A model generated the notes under the pieces. The model saw nothing but the letters and a program-made list of their open reading frames with translations. It was not told the origin of the DNA and ran no database searches. Position numbers and translations under genes: made by a program. A stretch of 64,000 nt of DNA from Cohnella lupini (lineage in GTDB: Bacteria; Bacillota; Bacilli; Paenibacillales; Paenibacillaceae): the NCBI RefSeq assembly GCF_003386205.1, contig NZ_QRDY01000003.1, forward strand, positions 372,001 through 436,000, read 5' to 3'. This document shows positions 30,256-38,861 of the stretch, piece after piece (the first letter of the stretch is position 1; each line of letters begins with the position of its first letter).

Positions 30256-30257
30256 AC

Positions 30258-30782
30258 ATGCGAATGAACTGGGTAATCCTCTGCGGGCTAGTATTGCTGA
30301 TCATAGAGAATTCCGTCGTCCCGTGGATTATTCCTCCCGGTTGGAGCGATCGACTTCTTCCGCATTTATGCTTTATCATGACCTTGTTTGTAGCCGGATT
30401 TTCAGGTCGCCATGCCGCTTTCCTATTCGGCCTCGGTTTCGGTTTACTTCAGGATTTGTTGTCGTATGGTCATCTGATAGGACCTTACGGATTCGGAATG
30501 GGTTTGATCGGTTATTTGGCGGGACTGGCCGCGGAACGTAAAAGCTTCACGATAGGGTTTTTCGTTTGGGTAGCGATCGTTAGCGGGTTGTTTCTCGATT
30601 CCGTCGTTTATTTTATTTACAAGCTGTTTCGAATCACGGATCTCGAGTACGCCTTCGTGTTTTATTGGCAGGTCGCCCCGACCGCTTTGCTGCAGCTTTT
30701 CATCGCGCTCCTTATGTACGTTCCAGTTCGCCGCTTCCTGGTTAAGTCTTCGCTGTCATCCGGAGAGGAAAACGCCGAATGA
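30258..30782 (+). CDS. mreD: Rod shape-determining protein MreD
   Basis: 174-residue membrane protein with five or six hydrophobic segments, completing the MreBCD elongasome set. GGAGGAA at 30243-30249, inside the mreC end, is correctly spaced for the ATG at 30258; the GTG at 30252 that overlaps the mreC stop is too close. Translation is likely coupled to mreC. Confidence 0.95.
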   Translation: MRMNWVILCGLVLLIIENSVVPWIIPPGWSDRLLPHLCFIMTLFVAGFSGRHAAFLFGLGFGLLQDLLSYGHLIGPYGFGMGLIGYLAGLAAERKSFTIGFFVWVAIVSGLFLDSVVYFIYKLFRITDLEYAFVFYWQVAPTALLQLFIALLMYVPVRRFLVKSSLSSGEENAE

Positions 30783-30858
30783 GCGGAGTTTAGCCTGACA
30801 GGCAGGAAATCGGCTTCATGGAGCCGAATTTCAATTACCGTAGGGAGGAGCGGACAAA

Positions 30859-31521
30859 GTGGCCGGCAAATCGTACGTAACGATTAAAGGGATTAAAGAA
30901 GGACTCGTATTTCTATTAGATGATCAGTGCGAATTCGTAACCTTATTGGACGAGCTGAATACGAAATTGGACAAGCACGAACAGCAGTTCACCGGTCCGA
31001 TCGTTCATATATTCATTAAGCTTGGCTCGAGGCAAGTGGAAGAAGAGGACAAGGAACGGATCAGGTCCATTCTTCGCAGGCAAGGAAATTTACTTATCCA
31101 ATCCATCGAAAGCGATCCTCCGGCAATAGATCCCAATGTCAAGCTCGCGCCTAGCTTACATACGATGACCGGCATTATCAGATCGGGGCAGACGGTAGAG
31201 TATAGCGGACACTTGTTGCTGTTAGGAGACGTAAATCCCGGAGGTACGATCAAATGCAGCGGAGACGTATTTATTTTAGGAGCGCTTAGGGGTGCCGTTC
31301 ATGCGGGAACCGAAGGCAACGTGGATGCTATTATCGCGGCTTCTTTGATGAAACCGACCCAACTGCGAATAGCGGATATTATCAGCAGACCGCCGGATGA
31401 ATGGACGTCCGCGGAACCGTGGATGGAGTACGCATTCCTTCGGGACGGAACGATGGCGATCGATAAAATGACGAGTCTTAACCGTCAGCGCAAGGAAGTC
31501 ATGCAGTTCAAAGGAGTGTAG
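30859..31521 (+). CDS. minC: Septum site-determining protein MinC
   Basis: Inhibitor of FtsZ assembly at the poles. 220 residues: N-terminal FtsZ-binding domain (1 to about 100) and C-terminal beta-helix that binds MinD (SGQTVEYSGHLLLLGDVNPGG near 115, FILGALRGAVHAG near 140). The GTG start at 30859 is well supported by AGGGAGGAG eight bases upstream. Six bases separate it from minD. No MinE gene is present, in line with Gram-positive Min systems. Confidence 0.96.
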   Translation: MAGKSYVTIKGIKEGLVFLLDDQCEFVTLLDELNTKLDKHEQQFTGPIVHIFIKLGSRQVEEEDKERIRSILRRQGNLLIQSIESDPPAIDPNVKLAPSLHTMTGIIRSGQTVEYSGHLLLLGDVNPGGTIKCSGDVFILGALRGAVHAGTEGNVDAIIAASLMKPTQLRIADIISRPPDEWTSAEPWMEYAFLRDGTMAIDKMTSLNRQRKEVMQFKGV

Positions 31522-31527
31522 AGAGTC

Positions 31528-32322
31528 ATGGGAGAAGCGATCGTTGTCACCTCAGGTAAAGGCGGAGTCGGCAAAACGACGACGTCGGCCAATTTAGGCA
31601 CGGCTTTGGCGATTATGGGGAAAAAGGTATGTATGGTAGATACCGATATCGGTTTGCGTAATCTCGATGTCGTAATGGGACTAGAGAACCGGATTATTTA
31701 CGATCTTATAGACGTAGCCGAAGGCCGTTGCAGAGTAAACCAAGCTCTTATCAAGGATAAACGGTTCGACGAGCTCTATATGCTTCCCGCCGCGCAGACG
31801 AAGGATAAGAACGATATTACGCCGGATCAGGTCCGTCAGATTATCGAGAGCCTGAAGCCGGACTTCGATTATATCATCATCGATTGTCCTGCCGGCATCG
31901 AGCAAGGGTTCCGCAACGCTATCGCGGGCGCGACCCAAGCGATCGTCGTCACGACGCCCGAGAACGCGGCCGTCCGCGATGCGGATCGCGTGATCGGATT
32001 GCTCGAGAAGAGTCATTTTCCGTCGCCGAAGCTGATTATTAATCGCATTCGTCCCAACATGATGAAAAACGGGGATATGCTGGAGATCGAAGATATTTGC
32101 CAAGTGCTCGCGATAGACTTGATCGGAATCGTTCCGGACGACGAATACGTCATCAAAGCGGCCAATTCGGGCGAACCGACGGTCATGAACGTAAATTCCA
32201 AAGCCGCTATCGCTTACCGTAACATCGCAAGACGCATACTTGGGGAGACGGTTCCCTTGTCGCAGTTGGAAGAAAAGTCCGGCATGTTTCGCAAAGTAAA
32301 GAAGTTTTTGGGAATGGGATGA
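31528..32322 (+). CDS. minD: Septum site-determining protein MinD
   Basis: Deviant Walker A ATPase that recruits MinC to the membrane. 264 residues. P-loop SGKGGVGKTTTSANLG at residues 8-23, switch I DTDIGLRNLDVVMG near 38, and a C-terminal amphipathic membrane-targeting helix (MFRKVKKFLGMG). Normal length. The start ATG has a moderate ribosome site in the minC end. Confidence 0.98.
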   Translation: MGEAIVVTSGKGGVGKTTTSANLGTALAIMGKKVCMVDTDIGLRNLDVVMGLENRIIYDLIDVAEGRCRVNQALIKDKRFDELYMLPAAQTKDKNDITPDQVRQIIESLKPDFDYIIIDCPAGIEQGFRNAIAGATQAIVVTTPENAAVRDADRVIGLLEKSHFPSPKLIINRIRPNMMKNGDMLEIEDICQVLAIDLIGIVPDDEYVIKAANSGEPTVMNVNSKAAIAYRNIARRILGETVPLSQLEEKSGMFRKVKKFLGMG

Positions 32323-32328
32323 TCGGAG

Positions 32329-33474
32329 TTGTTGAACCGATTTAAGAAGATGGACTGGATGATGCTCATCATTCTCATGTTGTTCATGGGATTAAGCACT
32401 ATCCTCGTCCGCAGCGCGACGTATAATAATTCTTCGTATTCGAATTACGATGTAAAAACCTTGATATTCTATGGGATTGGCTTCGCCGTCGTCATTCTGG
32501 CGACTTTAGTGGATTACCGTCTTATCCTGAAGGTTTGGTACGTATGGTATGCCATCGGAGCGATCCTCCTGATTATGGTTTACTTCCTGGCAGGAGAGAC
32601 GAACGGAGCGCGCAGCTGGTTTAATCTAGGGCTGTTCTCCTTCCAACCGGCCGAGATGATGAAGCTGTTTCTCATCATCGCCATAGCCGCGATCTTGGGA
32701 AGAAGGCAGGGCGATCCGCTAAGACTGCGCAGCGATGTTATGGTCGTAGGCTTCGTAGCCTTTGTTCCGTTTATATTGGTCATGATCCAGCCCGATCTCG
32801 GAAACGCGATTATTTACATCTTCATCGTGCTGGGCATGTTATGGATCGGTAATGTCCGTTATACGTACGTCATGATCGGACTAGCGACGGTCGTAGGCGG
32901 ATTGTTGCTGTTCGTAACTCTGTTTAATACGTACAACACGGAAATCCACGATTACTTGAAAGAGCATGAAAAGGTTCATTGGTACGAGCGGATCAATACG
33001 TACATTCATCCCACGGAAGCGTCCGAAGACGATCGGCGCCAGTCGGAAAACGCCAAGATAGCGATCGGTTCCGGAGGGCTTGCCGGAGACGGTTATTTGC
33101 AAGGGGACTCGAAAAACCGTAAATTCATCCCTTACACCTATTCCGACTCCATCTTCGTCGTCATCGGCGAGGAATTCGGATTTCAAGGCGCGGCGGTGCT
33201 TCTGTTGCTGTATTTCCTTTTTATCTACAGGATGATCCTGATCGCATATCAGTGTTACGACTTGCGGGGTTCGTTTATTATAATCGGAATAGCCTCCATG
33301 ATGGTGTTCCAAATCTTCGAGAACATCGGCATGATGATAGGGATTATGCCGATTACGGGCATTACCTTGCCTTTCATCAGCTACGGCGGAACGTCCCTGT
33401 TGCTGAACATGATGTCGATAGGCTTGATTTTCAGCATTCGCGCTCATCAGGAAAAGTATCAGATGGATTCTTGA
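32329..33474 (+). CDS. rodA: SEDS glycosyltransferase RodA (FtsW/RodA/SpoVE family)
   Basis: Polytopic peptidoglycan polymerase of about 381 residues with ten hydrophobic segments. The family motifs GARSWFNLGLFSFQPAEMMK near 97 and ITLPFISYGGTSLL near 345 are intact, with the catalytic Asp region in a large extracytoplasmic loop around 200-265. Position after minCD and next to mreBCD favours RodA (elongation) over FtsW or SpoVE. Start is a TTG (32329 or 32332) seven bases or so after minD; an internal ATG at 32350 is possible but would cut into the conserved N-terminus. Confidence 0.9.
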   Translation: MLNRFKKMDWMMLIILMLFMGLSTILVRSATYNNSSYSNYDVKTLIFYGIGFAVVILATLVDYRLILKVWYVWYAIGAILLIMVYFLAGETNGARSWFNLGLFSFQPAEMMKLFLIIAIAAILGRRQGDPLRLRSDVMVVGFVAFVPFILVMIQPDLGNAIIYIFIVLGMLWIGNVRYTYVMIGLATVVGGLLLFVTLFNTYNTEIHDYLKEHEKVHWYERINTYIHPTEASEDDRRQSENAKIAIGSGGLAGDGYLQGDSKNRKFIPYTYSDSIFVVIGEEFGFQGAAVLLLLYFLFIYRMILIAYQCYDLRGSFIIIGIASMMVFQIFENIGMMIGIMPITGITLPFISYGGTSLLLNMMSIGLIFSIRAHQEKYQMDS

Positions 33475-33501
33475 CGTCGCGGACAATAAACGGGGTTACA
33501 A

Positions 33502-33534
33502 GGGCAGGCGAATTCGCCTGCTCTTGCTGTTTTA
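33502..33534 (+). terminator. Probable terminator after rodA
   Basis: Perfect 18-base palindrome GCAGGCGAATTCGCCTGC at 33504-33521 followed by CTCTTGCTGTTTT. The T run is interrupted. Confidence 0.65.
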
Positions 33535-33585
33535 AACCGCATGATCGGCCTGCGTTAACTAGCGATTAAGTCGGATATCCGCATA

Positions 33586-33614
33586 GTCTATTCTCCTTGC
33601 ATCCGCCATAAAGT
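33586..33614 (+). promoter_or_regulatory. Candidate sigma-E promoter of spoIVFA-spoIVFB
   Basis: GTCTATT at 33586-33592, 14 bases, then CATAAAGT at 33607-33614. The -10 matches the sigma-E consensus CATACAnT at all but one base and the -35 keeps TATT. In B. subtilis the spoIVF operon is sigma-E dependent, which raises the prior; the match alone is modest. Confidence 0.45.
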
Positions 33615-33644
33615 AATAAGAGAAATGGACAAGGAGGGCTTTCG

Positions 33645-34616
33645 ATGGAAGTGCGGGATAGCGTTCGAGAACGCAGACGCGAGCGTATCGAGCAGATCAT
33701 AGGGCAGCACGCGACGGAAGAAGAGAAAAGAACGCGGCAACCGATAGAAGCAGTGCCAAACTTGAAACAGCCGGGCTTGGAGGCTCCGTTGCCGGATATC
33801 TCCCAGTCGCCCGCTCCGCGCTTGGATGCCGTATCGGAGCGCCCTCCTGCCGAGACGGACCCGGAGCAGTGGTGGAGGGAACGCGAGAGACGATTGAAAT
33901 CCGGACAAGCCCCGGGATGGCAGGGGTTAAAAGGGATTCCTCCTACGTCGGCCGCGCGAATAGATCCTCGCTCGCCTGGCTTTGATTGGAATAAGCTGAT
34001 ACGCGGTTTTATGGTACGCCTTGCGATGGCGTCTGTTGCTTTTGCCGGTTTTTGGGGTTGGCTCAAGCTCGAGATGCCGGGTAGCGCGGAAACTCGCGAC
34101 TGGGTTTCGTCCTCGGTCACCCGGGACATGGATTTCAAGGCGATAGAGGCATGGTATGGAAATACGTTCGGGGGATCGCCTTCCTTTTTCCCGTTTAACC
34201 TGGACGAGCCCGATACGAAGGAAGTATCCGTCATGCTGAGTCCGGCGAATACGGCTTTGCCCGTCAAGGGCAGCCTCGTGCAAAGCTTTGCCCAGAACGG
34301 GACGGGAGTCAAGGTCGCGGCGCCTAGCGGAAGCGAGGTTTACGCGATATACACCGGACGGGTACAGCAGGTGACCGAAGACGAGGGTGGAGTGACCGTT
34401 CTGGTCGAGCACGAGAATGACGTTCTTACGGTGTACGGAAATTTGGAGAAATCCGCGGTAAAGCCGAACGATTGGGTAGAAACGGGGCAGCTGTTAGGGC
34501 ATTTATACGTGAACGGGGAGGGCCTGGGGCAAAGCGACAGGGAAGTCCTGCTGTATTTCGCGGTCCAACAGAACGGCAAGGCTTTAAATCCCGCGGAAGT
34601 GGTTTCCTTTGATTAA
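33645..34616 (+). CDS. spoIVFA: Stage IV sporulation protein FA (M23-like, catalytically degenerate)
   Basis: 323 residues. A cytosolic N-terminal half rich in charged residues and Pro, one membrane segment (about 125-145, MVRLAMASVAFAGFWGW), and an extracytoplasmic LytM/M23-like domain (about 210-323). The metal ligands of active M23 peptidases are missing: where HxH would lie it reads LTVYGNLEKS. This fits SpoIVFA, which holds the SpoIVFB protease inactive in the outer forespore membrane until it is cleaved by SpoIVB. GGAGGG lies before the ATG. Its end overlaps spoIVFB by eight bases. Confidence 0.87.
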   Translation: MEVRDSVRERRRERIEQIIGQHATEEEKRTRQPIEAVPNLKQPGLEAPLPDISQSPAPRLDAVSERPPAETDPEQWWRERERRLKSGQAPGWQGLKGIPPTSAARIDPRSPGFDWNKLIRGFMVRLAMASVAFAGFWGWLKLEMPGSAETRDWVSSSVTRDMDFKAIEAWYGNTFGGSPSFFPFNLDEPDTKEVSVMLSPANTALPVKGSLVQSFAQNGTGVKVAAPSGSEVYAIYTGRVQQVTEDEGGVTVLVEHENDVLTVYGNLEKSAVKPNDWVETGQLLGHLYVNGEGLGQSDREVLLYFAVQQNGKALNPAEVVSFD

Positions 34617-35484
34617 ATGGCGCGGAATCGTTTTTCGGCTACATCCTTTATTCGTGCTTGTGATGATTGCCTCGATTGCCACAGGCCGATTCGCCGAGCT
34701 GATCACGCTGTTCTTTATCGTCGTGTGGCATGAGCTCGGACATTTGGTCGCCGCCTTGCGCTTCGGATGGACCGTCAGGGAAGTGAAGCTTCTGCCGTTC
34801 GGAGGAGTCGTCGAAGTGGAGGAAGCCGGAACATTGCCGGTAAGGGAGGAAGTATGGGTAGCGATTGCCGGGCCGGTCCAGAACGCGATTCTTGCCGCGA
34901 TCGGTTATGGTTTGGGTCACGTCGGCTGGATCGATCAAGGGTGGTCGGACGATTTCGTGCGCGCTAACGTCCTGATCGGCCTTTTTAATTTATTGCCCGT
35001 GCTTCCGCTCGACGGCGGGAGAATGCTGCAGGCTTGGATAAGCCTTAGGATTCCGTTTCACCGGACATTAGTGTGGAGCGTGAAAATAAGCCTGGCTTTC
35101 AGCGCGTTAATGGTGGCGGCATCTGTCTACCCGCTCTTGCGCGGCGGGCTATTGCAGTTGAATCTTCTGACGGTGGGCGTTTTTTTGTGCGCGTCGAACT
35201 GGACCTATTTTCGCAACGTTCCGTTCGTCTTCTTGAGGTTCCTCGTACATCGCAGCGAAAGATCCGAGGAGCGGATCGAACGGGGCAAGCTATCGCAGCC
35301 GATCGTCATAACGGAGAATCTTCCTCTTTCCTCGATTATAAAGCTGTTCATGAAGGAACAGTATCATTTGGTTTACGTGATGAAAAGGGGAAAAATCGCT
35401 AAAGTAGTCCCGGAGAAGACGATAATCGACGGATTCCTCGGACAATTGACATCCGGGAATGCGGATTATAAGTTTTTCATGTAG
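34609..35484 (+). CDS. spoIVFB: Intramembrane metalloprotease SpoIVFB (M50, pro-sigma-K processing)
   Basis: Site-2-protease family member, 291 residues. The zinc motif H41-E-L-G-H45 lies in the second membrane segment and the third ligand Asp135 in NLLPVLPLDGG. The C-terminal 100 residues form a CBS-like cytosolic domain that in B. subtilis senses ATP and binds pro-sigma-K. Starts at a TTG overlapping the end of spoIVFA; no ATG in frame fits. Translational coupling with its inhibitor is therefore likely. Sigma-K itself is not in the window. Confidence 0.93.
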   Translation: MIKWRGIVFRLHPLFVLVMIASIATGRFAELITLFFIVVWHELGHLVAALRFGWTVREVKLLPFGGVVEVEEAGTLPVREEVWVAIAGPVQNAILAAIGYGLGHVGWIDQGWSDDFVRANVLIGLFNLLPVLPLDGGRMLQAWISLRIPFHRTLVWSVKISLAFSALMVAASVYPLLRGGLLQLNLLTVGVFLCASNWTYFRNVPFVFLRFLVHRSERSEERIERGKLSQPIVITENLPLSSIIKLFMKEQYHLVYVMKRGKIAKVVPEKTIIDGFLGQLTSGNADYKFFM

Positions 35485-35516
35485 AATGGAGAAAATAGCA
35501 ACGCGTGGAGGTTTGC

Positions 35517-36752
35517 ATGAAGCAGCTGTTTATCCATTGTTCGCACAATGTTACCCAATCGGCACTGTTGGAAGACGGAAGGCTAACGGAATTTAGCGTG
35601 GAACGAATGGAAGGAACATCACTGATCGGCAACCTTTATAAGGGGCGTGTCGTAAACGTGCTTCCCGGAATGCAGGCCGCGTTCGTCGATATCGGTTTAT
35701 CGAAGAATGCTTTTCTATACGTAGACGACGTCTTGCATCCTCATTTGGACAAGCAACCGAAGGAAAAACCGATCATTTCCGAGCTTCTGAAGCCGGGCGA
35801 CGAGCTGCTCGTGCAGATCATGAAAGAACCGCTCGGCGGCAAGGGAGCCCGCGTAACGACCCATTTCTCCATTCCCGGAAGATGGCTGGTCTACATGCCG
35901 GAGGCGGACTACATCGGAATCTCGAAGAAAATCGAGCAGGAATCCGAACGCGGCAGACTGAAGGCGTTAGCCGAAGCTATCCGGCAAGAAGGGGAAGGCG
36001 TCATTCTTCGAACGAACGCCGAGGGCGAAAGCCAAGCGGCGCTGCAAGAAGATCTCCTTGCGTTGCGAAGGTCGTGGCAAAGCATCTTGCGAAGAAGCAG
36101 CCAATCGGAAGCGCCTGCCGAGCTTCATAGGGATTCCCGGCTCGTCGAGCGGATGGTCAGGGATGTCATCACTCCCGACACGGAGCAGTTGATCATAGAC
36201 GACGAGGCAAGCCTTCAAGAAGCCGTCGAATATTTGCGACATACGGCGCCCGCTTTAGTGGGCAAGGTTCAACTCTACTCGGAAACCAAGCCTTTATTCG
36301 ATAAATTCGGCATCAAGGAGCAGCTGGACAAGGCTCTGCAGCCTCGGATCTGGCTTCCGAGCGGCGGATATCTCGTATGGGAGCAGACGGAAGCTTTGAC
36401 GGTCATCGACGTGAATACGGGGAAATACACGGGTTCCATCGATCTGGAGGAGACGGTGTTCCGGACGAATATGGAAGCGGCCCACGAGGTTGCGATCCTA
36501 TTGCGCCTGAGGGATGTCGGGGGAATTATTATCATTGATTTTATCGATATGGAAACCGAAGAACACCGACAACAGATCGTGCAGCAATTGGAGACGAGAA
36601 TGAAGCGAGACCGCACGAAATGCCAGATCGTCGGCTGGACCCGGCTTGGACTCATGGAGATGACCCGCAAGAAAGCGCGCGATAACGCCATGAATTATTT
36701 TTACGAAACGTGCGCTTCCTGTAAAGGAAGAGGCAAGATCTATATTCGGTGA
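35517..36752 (+). CDS. rng: Ribonuclease G/E family endoribonuclease
   Basis: 411 residues, the length of RNase G without the RNase E scaffold tail. S1 RNA-binding domain near 40-120 (GRVVNVLPGMQAAFVDIG), 5' sensor region, DNase I-like catalytic core with the metal-binding Asp residues in VIDVNTG and IIIDFIDM, and the zinc-link CASCKGRG at the C-terminus. GGAGGT precedes the ATG at 35517. Bacillus subtilis lacks an RNase E/G homologue and relies on RNase Y and RNase J; Paenibacillaceae carry this gene upstream of rplU. Confidence 0.94.
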   Translation: MKQLFIHCSHNVTQSALLEDGRLTEFSVERMEGTSLIGNLYKGRVVNVLPGMQAAFVDIGLSKNAFLYVDDVLHPHLDKQPKEKPIISELLKPGDELLVQIMKEPLGGKGARVTTHFSIPGRWLVYMPEADYIGISKKIEQESERGRLKALAEAIRQEGEGVILRTNAEGESQAALQEDLLALRRSWQSILRRSSQSEAPAELHRDSRLVERMVRDVITPDTEQLIIDDEASLQEAVEYLRHTAPALVGKVQLYSETKPLFDKFGIKEQLDKALQPRIWLPSGGYLVWEQTEALTVIDVNTGKYTGSIDLEETVFRTNMEAAHEVAILLRLRDVGGIIIIDFIDMETEEHRQQIVQQLETRMKRDRTKCQIVGWTRLGLMEMTRKKARDNAMNYFYETCASCKGRGKIYIR

Positions 36753-36766
36753 TGAATAATTAAATG

Positions 36767-36795
36767 TTGTAAAGACATACCGGATATGTTACAAT
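36767..36795 (+). promoter_or_regulatory. Sigma-A promoter of the rplU-prp-rpmA unit
   Basis: TTGTAA at 36767-36772 and TACAAT at 36790-36795, spacer 17, with an extended TG at 36787-36788. Transcription would start near 36802. Confidence 0.75.
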
Positions 36796-36826
36796 CCCTT
36801 AGTGCGTGCAATCTCTCGAGATTTTG

Positions 36827-36906
36827 CAGGCTACAACCGCTCTCCACCGGGTCGACAAGACCGGAGCTGTCCTGGCCGTAACAAGCTGCGGCAACCGGCA
36901 CCCTAT
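36827..36906 (+). ncRNA. Ribosomal protein L21 leader
   Basis: The leader of rplU carries the segment typical of the Bacillales L21 leader: CCACCGGGTCGACAAGACCGG (36845-36865), whose CCGGGTC and GACCGG arms form a hairpin, followed by further short arms (CCTGGCC, ACCGGCACCC) up to 36912. The family is thought to let L21 repress its own operon. Assignment rests on remembered consensus and position; exact ends are approximate. Confidence 0.75.
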
Positions 36907-36939
36907 GAGGCGAGTCTTAGACATGAGGAGGTGCACCAG

Positions 36940-37251
36940 ATGTACGCGATTATTGAAACAGGCGGTAAGCAATACAAAGTCCAAGCAGGCGATGTAATCT
37001 TCATCGAGAAGCTATCGGCTGATGCGGGAGAGAGCATTACTTTCGACCGTGTGTTGGCGGTTTCCAAAGACGGAAGCTTGACAACAGGATCCCCGATGGT
37101 GTCCGGCGCGTCCGTAACGGGCAAAGTCGAACAACACGTAAAAGGCGAGAAAATCATCGTCTTCAAGTACAAAGCGAAGAAAAACTACAAGCGCAAGCAA
37201 GGCCATCGTCAACCGTACACGAAAGTGACGATCGAGAACATTAAGGCATAA
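36940..37251 (+). CDS. rplU: 50S ribosomal protein L21
   Basis: 103 residues, [20 protein letters not shown] at the start and the [20 protein letters not shown]-binding tail, as in all L21. AGGAGGTG at 36926-36933 places the ATG at 36940. First gene of rplU-prp-rpmA. Confidence 0.99.
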   Translation: MYAIIETGGKQYKVQAGDVIFIEKLSADAGESITFDRVLAVSKDGSLTTGSPMVSGASVTGKVEQHVKGEKIIVFKYKAKKNYKRKQGHRQPYTKVTIENIKA

Positions 37252-37265
37252 GCGAGACCGCCGAG

Positions 37266-37610
37266 ATGATCACGATAACGATCGTGCGTAACGTCGACAA
37301 GGCTATTATACGTTTTACCGTTTCGGGACATGCTTTTTACAACGATCCGGGCAAAGACATCGTCTGCGCCGGCGTATCGGCGGTAACCATCGGAGCGGTC
37401 AACGCGATCGAGAAATTAACGGGGTTAGAGCCTCGGGCGATTTCGGAATCCGGCTTGCTCAGGGCGGAAGCGCCGCATAGCGCAGATCCCAAGCGGAACG
37501 ATCAAGTCCAGCTGTTGCTGGAGGGAATGATCGTCGCTCTCGAATCCATAGCGGAATCTTACGGCAAGTACGTGAAAATAAAAGAAACCTTTGAGAAAAA
37601 AGGAGGTTGA
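37266..37610 (+). CDS. prp: Ribosomal-processing cysteine protease Prp
   Basis: 114-residue YsxB/Prp protease. His22 ([10 protein letters not shown]) and Cys34 (DIVCAGVSA) form the catalytic pair at the same numbers as in Staphylococcus aureus Prp. It removes the N-terminal extension of L27, which in Firmicutes would otherwise block the peptidyl-transferase centre. Lies between its substrate gene rpmA and rplU; the rpmA ribosome site is inside the prp end. Confidence 0.95.
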   Translation: MITITIVRNVDKAIIRFTVSGHAFYNDPGKDIVCAGVSAVTIGAVNAIEKLTGLEPRAISESGLLRAEAPHSADPKRNDQVQLLLEGMIVALESIAESYGKYVKIKETFEKKGG

Positions 37611-37614
37611 CACC

Positions 37615-37926
37615 ATGTTGAAGTTAAATCTTCAGTTATTCGCCTCGAAAAAAGGGGTTGGATCGACGAGGAACGGACGGGATAGCCACTCGAAGCGTCT
37701 TGGCGCTAAGAGAGCTGACGGTCAAGTCGTAACGGCCGGCAGTATCTTGTTCCGCCAACGCGGCACTAAGATTCACCCGGGCACCAACGTCGGCATCGGC
37801 AAAGACGATACGCTCTTCGCTCTAGTACCGGGCGTAGTTAAGTTCGAACGTTGGGGACGCGATCGCAAGAAAGTTAGCGTGTATCCTGTAGCGCAAGCTC
37901 CCGTAGCTGCCGCTCTTGAAGTTTAA
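37615..37926 (+). CDS. rpmA: 50S ribosomal protein L27 (with Prp-cleaved N-terminal extension)
   Basis: 103 residues. The precursor begins [20 protein letters not shown]; the sequence [11 protein letters not shown] is the Prp cleavage site, so mature L27 starts at Ala10. AGGAGGT at 37601-37607 fixes the ATG at 37615 and overlaps the prp stop, coupling the protease to its substrate. A terminator follows. Confidence 0.99.
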   Translation: MLKLNLQLFASKKGVGSTRNGRDSHSKRLGAKRADGQVVTAGSILFRQRGTKIHPGTNVGIGKDDTLFALVPGVVKFERWGRDRKKVSVYPVAQAPVAAALEV

Positions 37927-37938
37927 TACGGCATCCAG

Positions 37939-37973
37939 AACCCCCGGCCAATGGAAGTTGGTCGGGGGTTTTG
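37939..37973 (+). terminator. Rho-independent terminator after rpmA
   Basis: Stem AACCCCCGGCCAA / TTGGTCGGGGGTT (one G-U pair) with a six-base loop and TTTT. Confidence 0.92.
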
Positions 37974-38019
37974 CGTGAACGGAGCATCGGAAGCCTGCAT
38001 GGTTAAGCTTTAATTGCCA

Positions 38020-38028
38020 TGTTATACT
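38020..38028 (+). promoter_or_regulatory. Extended -10 promoter of spo0B-obg
   Basis: TGTTATACT at 38020-38028 matches an extended -10; no clear -35 at 17 bases. It lies about 60 bases before spo0B. Confidence 0.4.
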
Positions 38029-38090
38029 AATTAGGCGGACATGGTTTCCGCATGGGAAGGCTAGGACTGACGAAACGGGGAAGTCACATG

Positions 38091-38846
38091 ATGTTTAGGA
38101 AGATAACACTATGGGGACTTGCGGCTTTGTTATCGCTGATCCTCCCTGCTGCGGCCGTATTCATATGGCATCGTTCCTGGTTGGCGTTAATCGTGTTCGT
38201 CATTTGGACGTTTGCGGTCGGCGCTGTTCTCGGAGCGATTGAAAGACGCAAGCATAGGGAGCATTGCGAAAGATTACTAACGCACTCACAACTATCGAGC
38301 ATTCGCACGTTGAGCCATCATAGGCATGACTGGATGAACGAACTGCAAATTTTGTACGGCTATCTTCGCTTGAACAAGCTCGATAAAGCGGTAGAGGTAG
38401 TGGATAGAATAAGAACGAGAATGGATCACGATAGTAAGGTATCGCAGATCGGAATCCCGGAGCTGGCTACTTTCTTGTTGTCCTTCCGTACGGTGTGCGA
38501 CACGATGCGGCTGGACGTGGACATTCAAGACGGCCTGCATCTGGATCGACTTCCTTATTCGGCGGAGGAGCTCTCAAGGGCCATAATCGGGGTTGTGAAC
38601 GTGATTCGTTTTCGTGCTTCTAATCCGCTCGGCGGCGAAAACGTACTGGGATTATCCTTATCCGAAGCCGAGGGACGACTGACGATCGTACTGAATTACG
38701 AAGGCGAGCTGGTCGCTTCCGACAGCGTTGCGGCGGATTTGGAAAAGTGTTTGGAAGGCATTGGTCGATTAGACCAGGGAGACGAGCCTGCAGAGAACTC
38801 GCGACAAGCGCGGAAAATGGTTATCCATTTCCCTCTGCCGGCATAA
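38091..38846 (+). CDS. spo0B: Sporulation phosphotransferase Spo0B
   Basis: 252 residues. Two hydrophobic segments at the N-terminus (about 5-50) are followed by the four-helix phosphotransfer region with the phospho-acceptor His79 in HHRHDWMNELQ, and a degenerate histidine-kinase-like C-terminal domain. It passes phosphate from Spo0F to Spo0A. The membrane segments are absent from B. subtilis Spo0B but usual in Paenibacillaceae (Spo0B_a-containing proteins). GGGGAAG is 7 bases before the ATG at 38091. spo0B-obg is the conserved pair. Confidence 0.88.
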   Translation: MFRKITLWGLAALLSLILPAAAVFIWHRSWLALIVFVIWTFAVGAVLGAIERRKHREHCERLLTHSQLSSIRTLSHHRHDWMNELQILYGYLRLNKLDKAVEVVDRIRTRMDHDSKVSQIGIPELATFLLSFRTVCDTMRLDVDIQDGLHLDRLPYSAEELSRAIIGVVNVIRFRASNPLGGENVLGLSLSEAEGRLTIVLNYEGELVASDSVAADLEKCLEGIGRLDQGDEPAENSRQARKMVIHFPLPA

Positions 38847-38861
38847 CGGAGTGAATACAAC

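Noticed and set aside
33504..33521. Perfect palindrome as a possible attachment site or operator
   Set aside because: It lies 30 bases after rodA and is followed by a T-rich tail, so a terminator is the simple reading.
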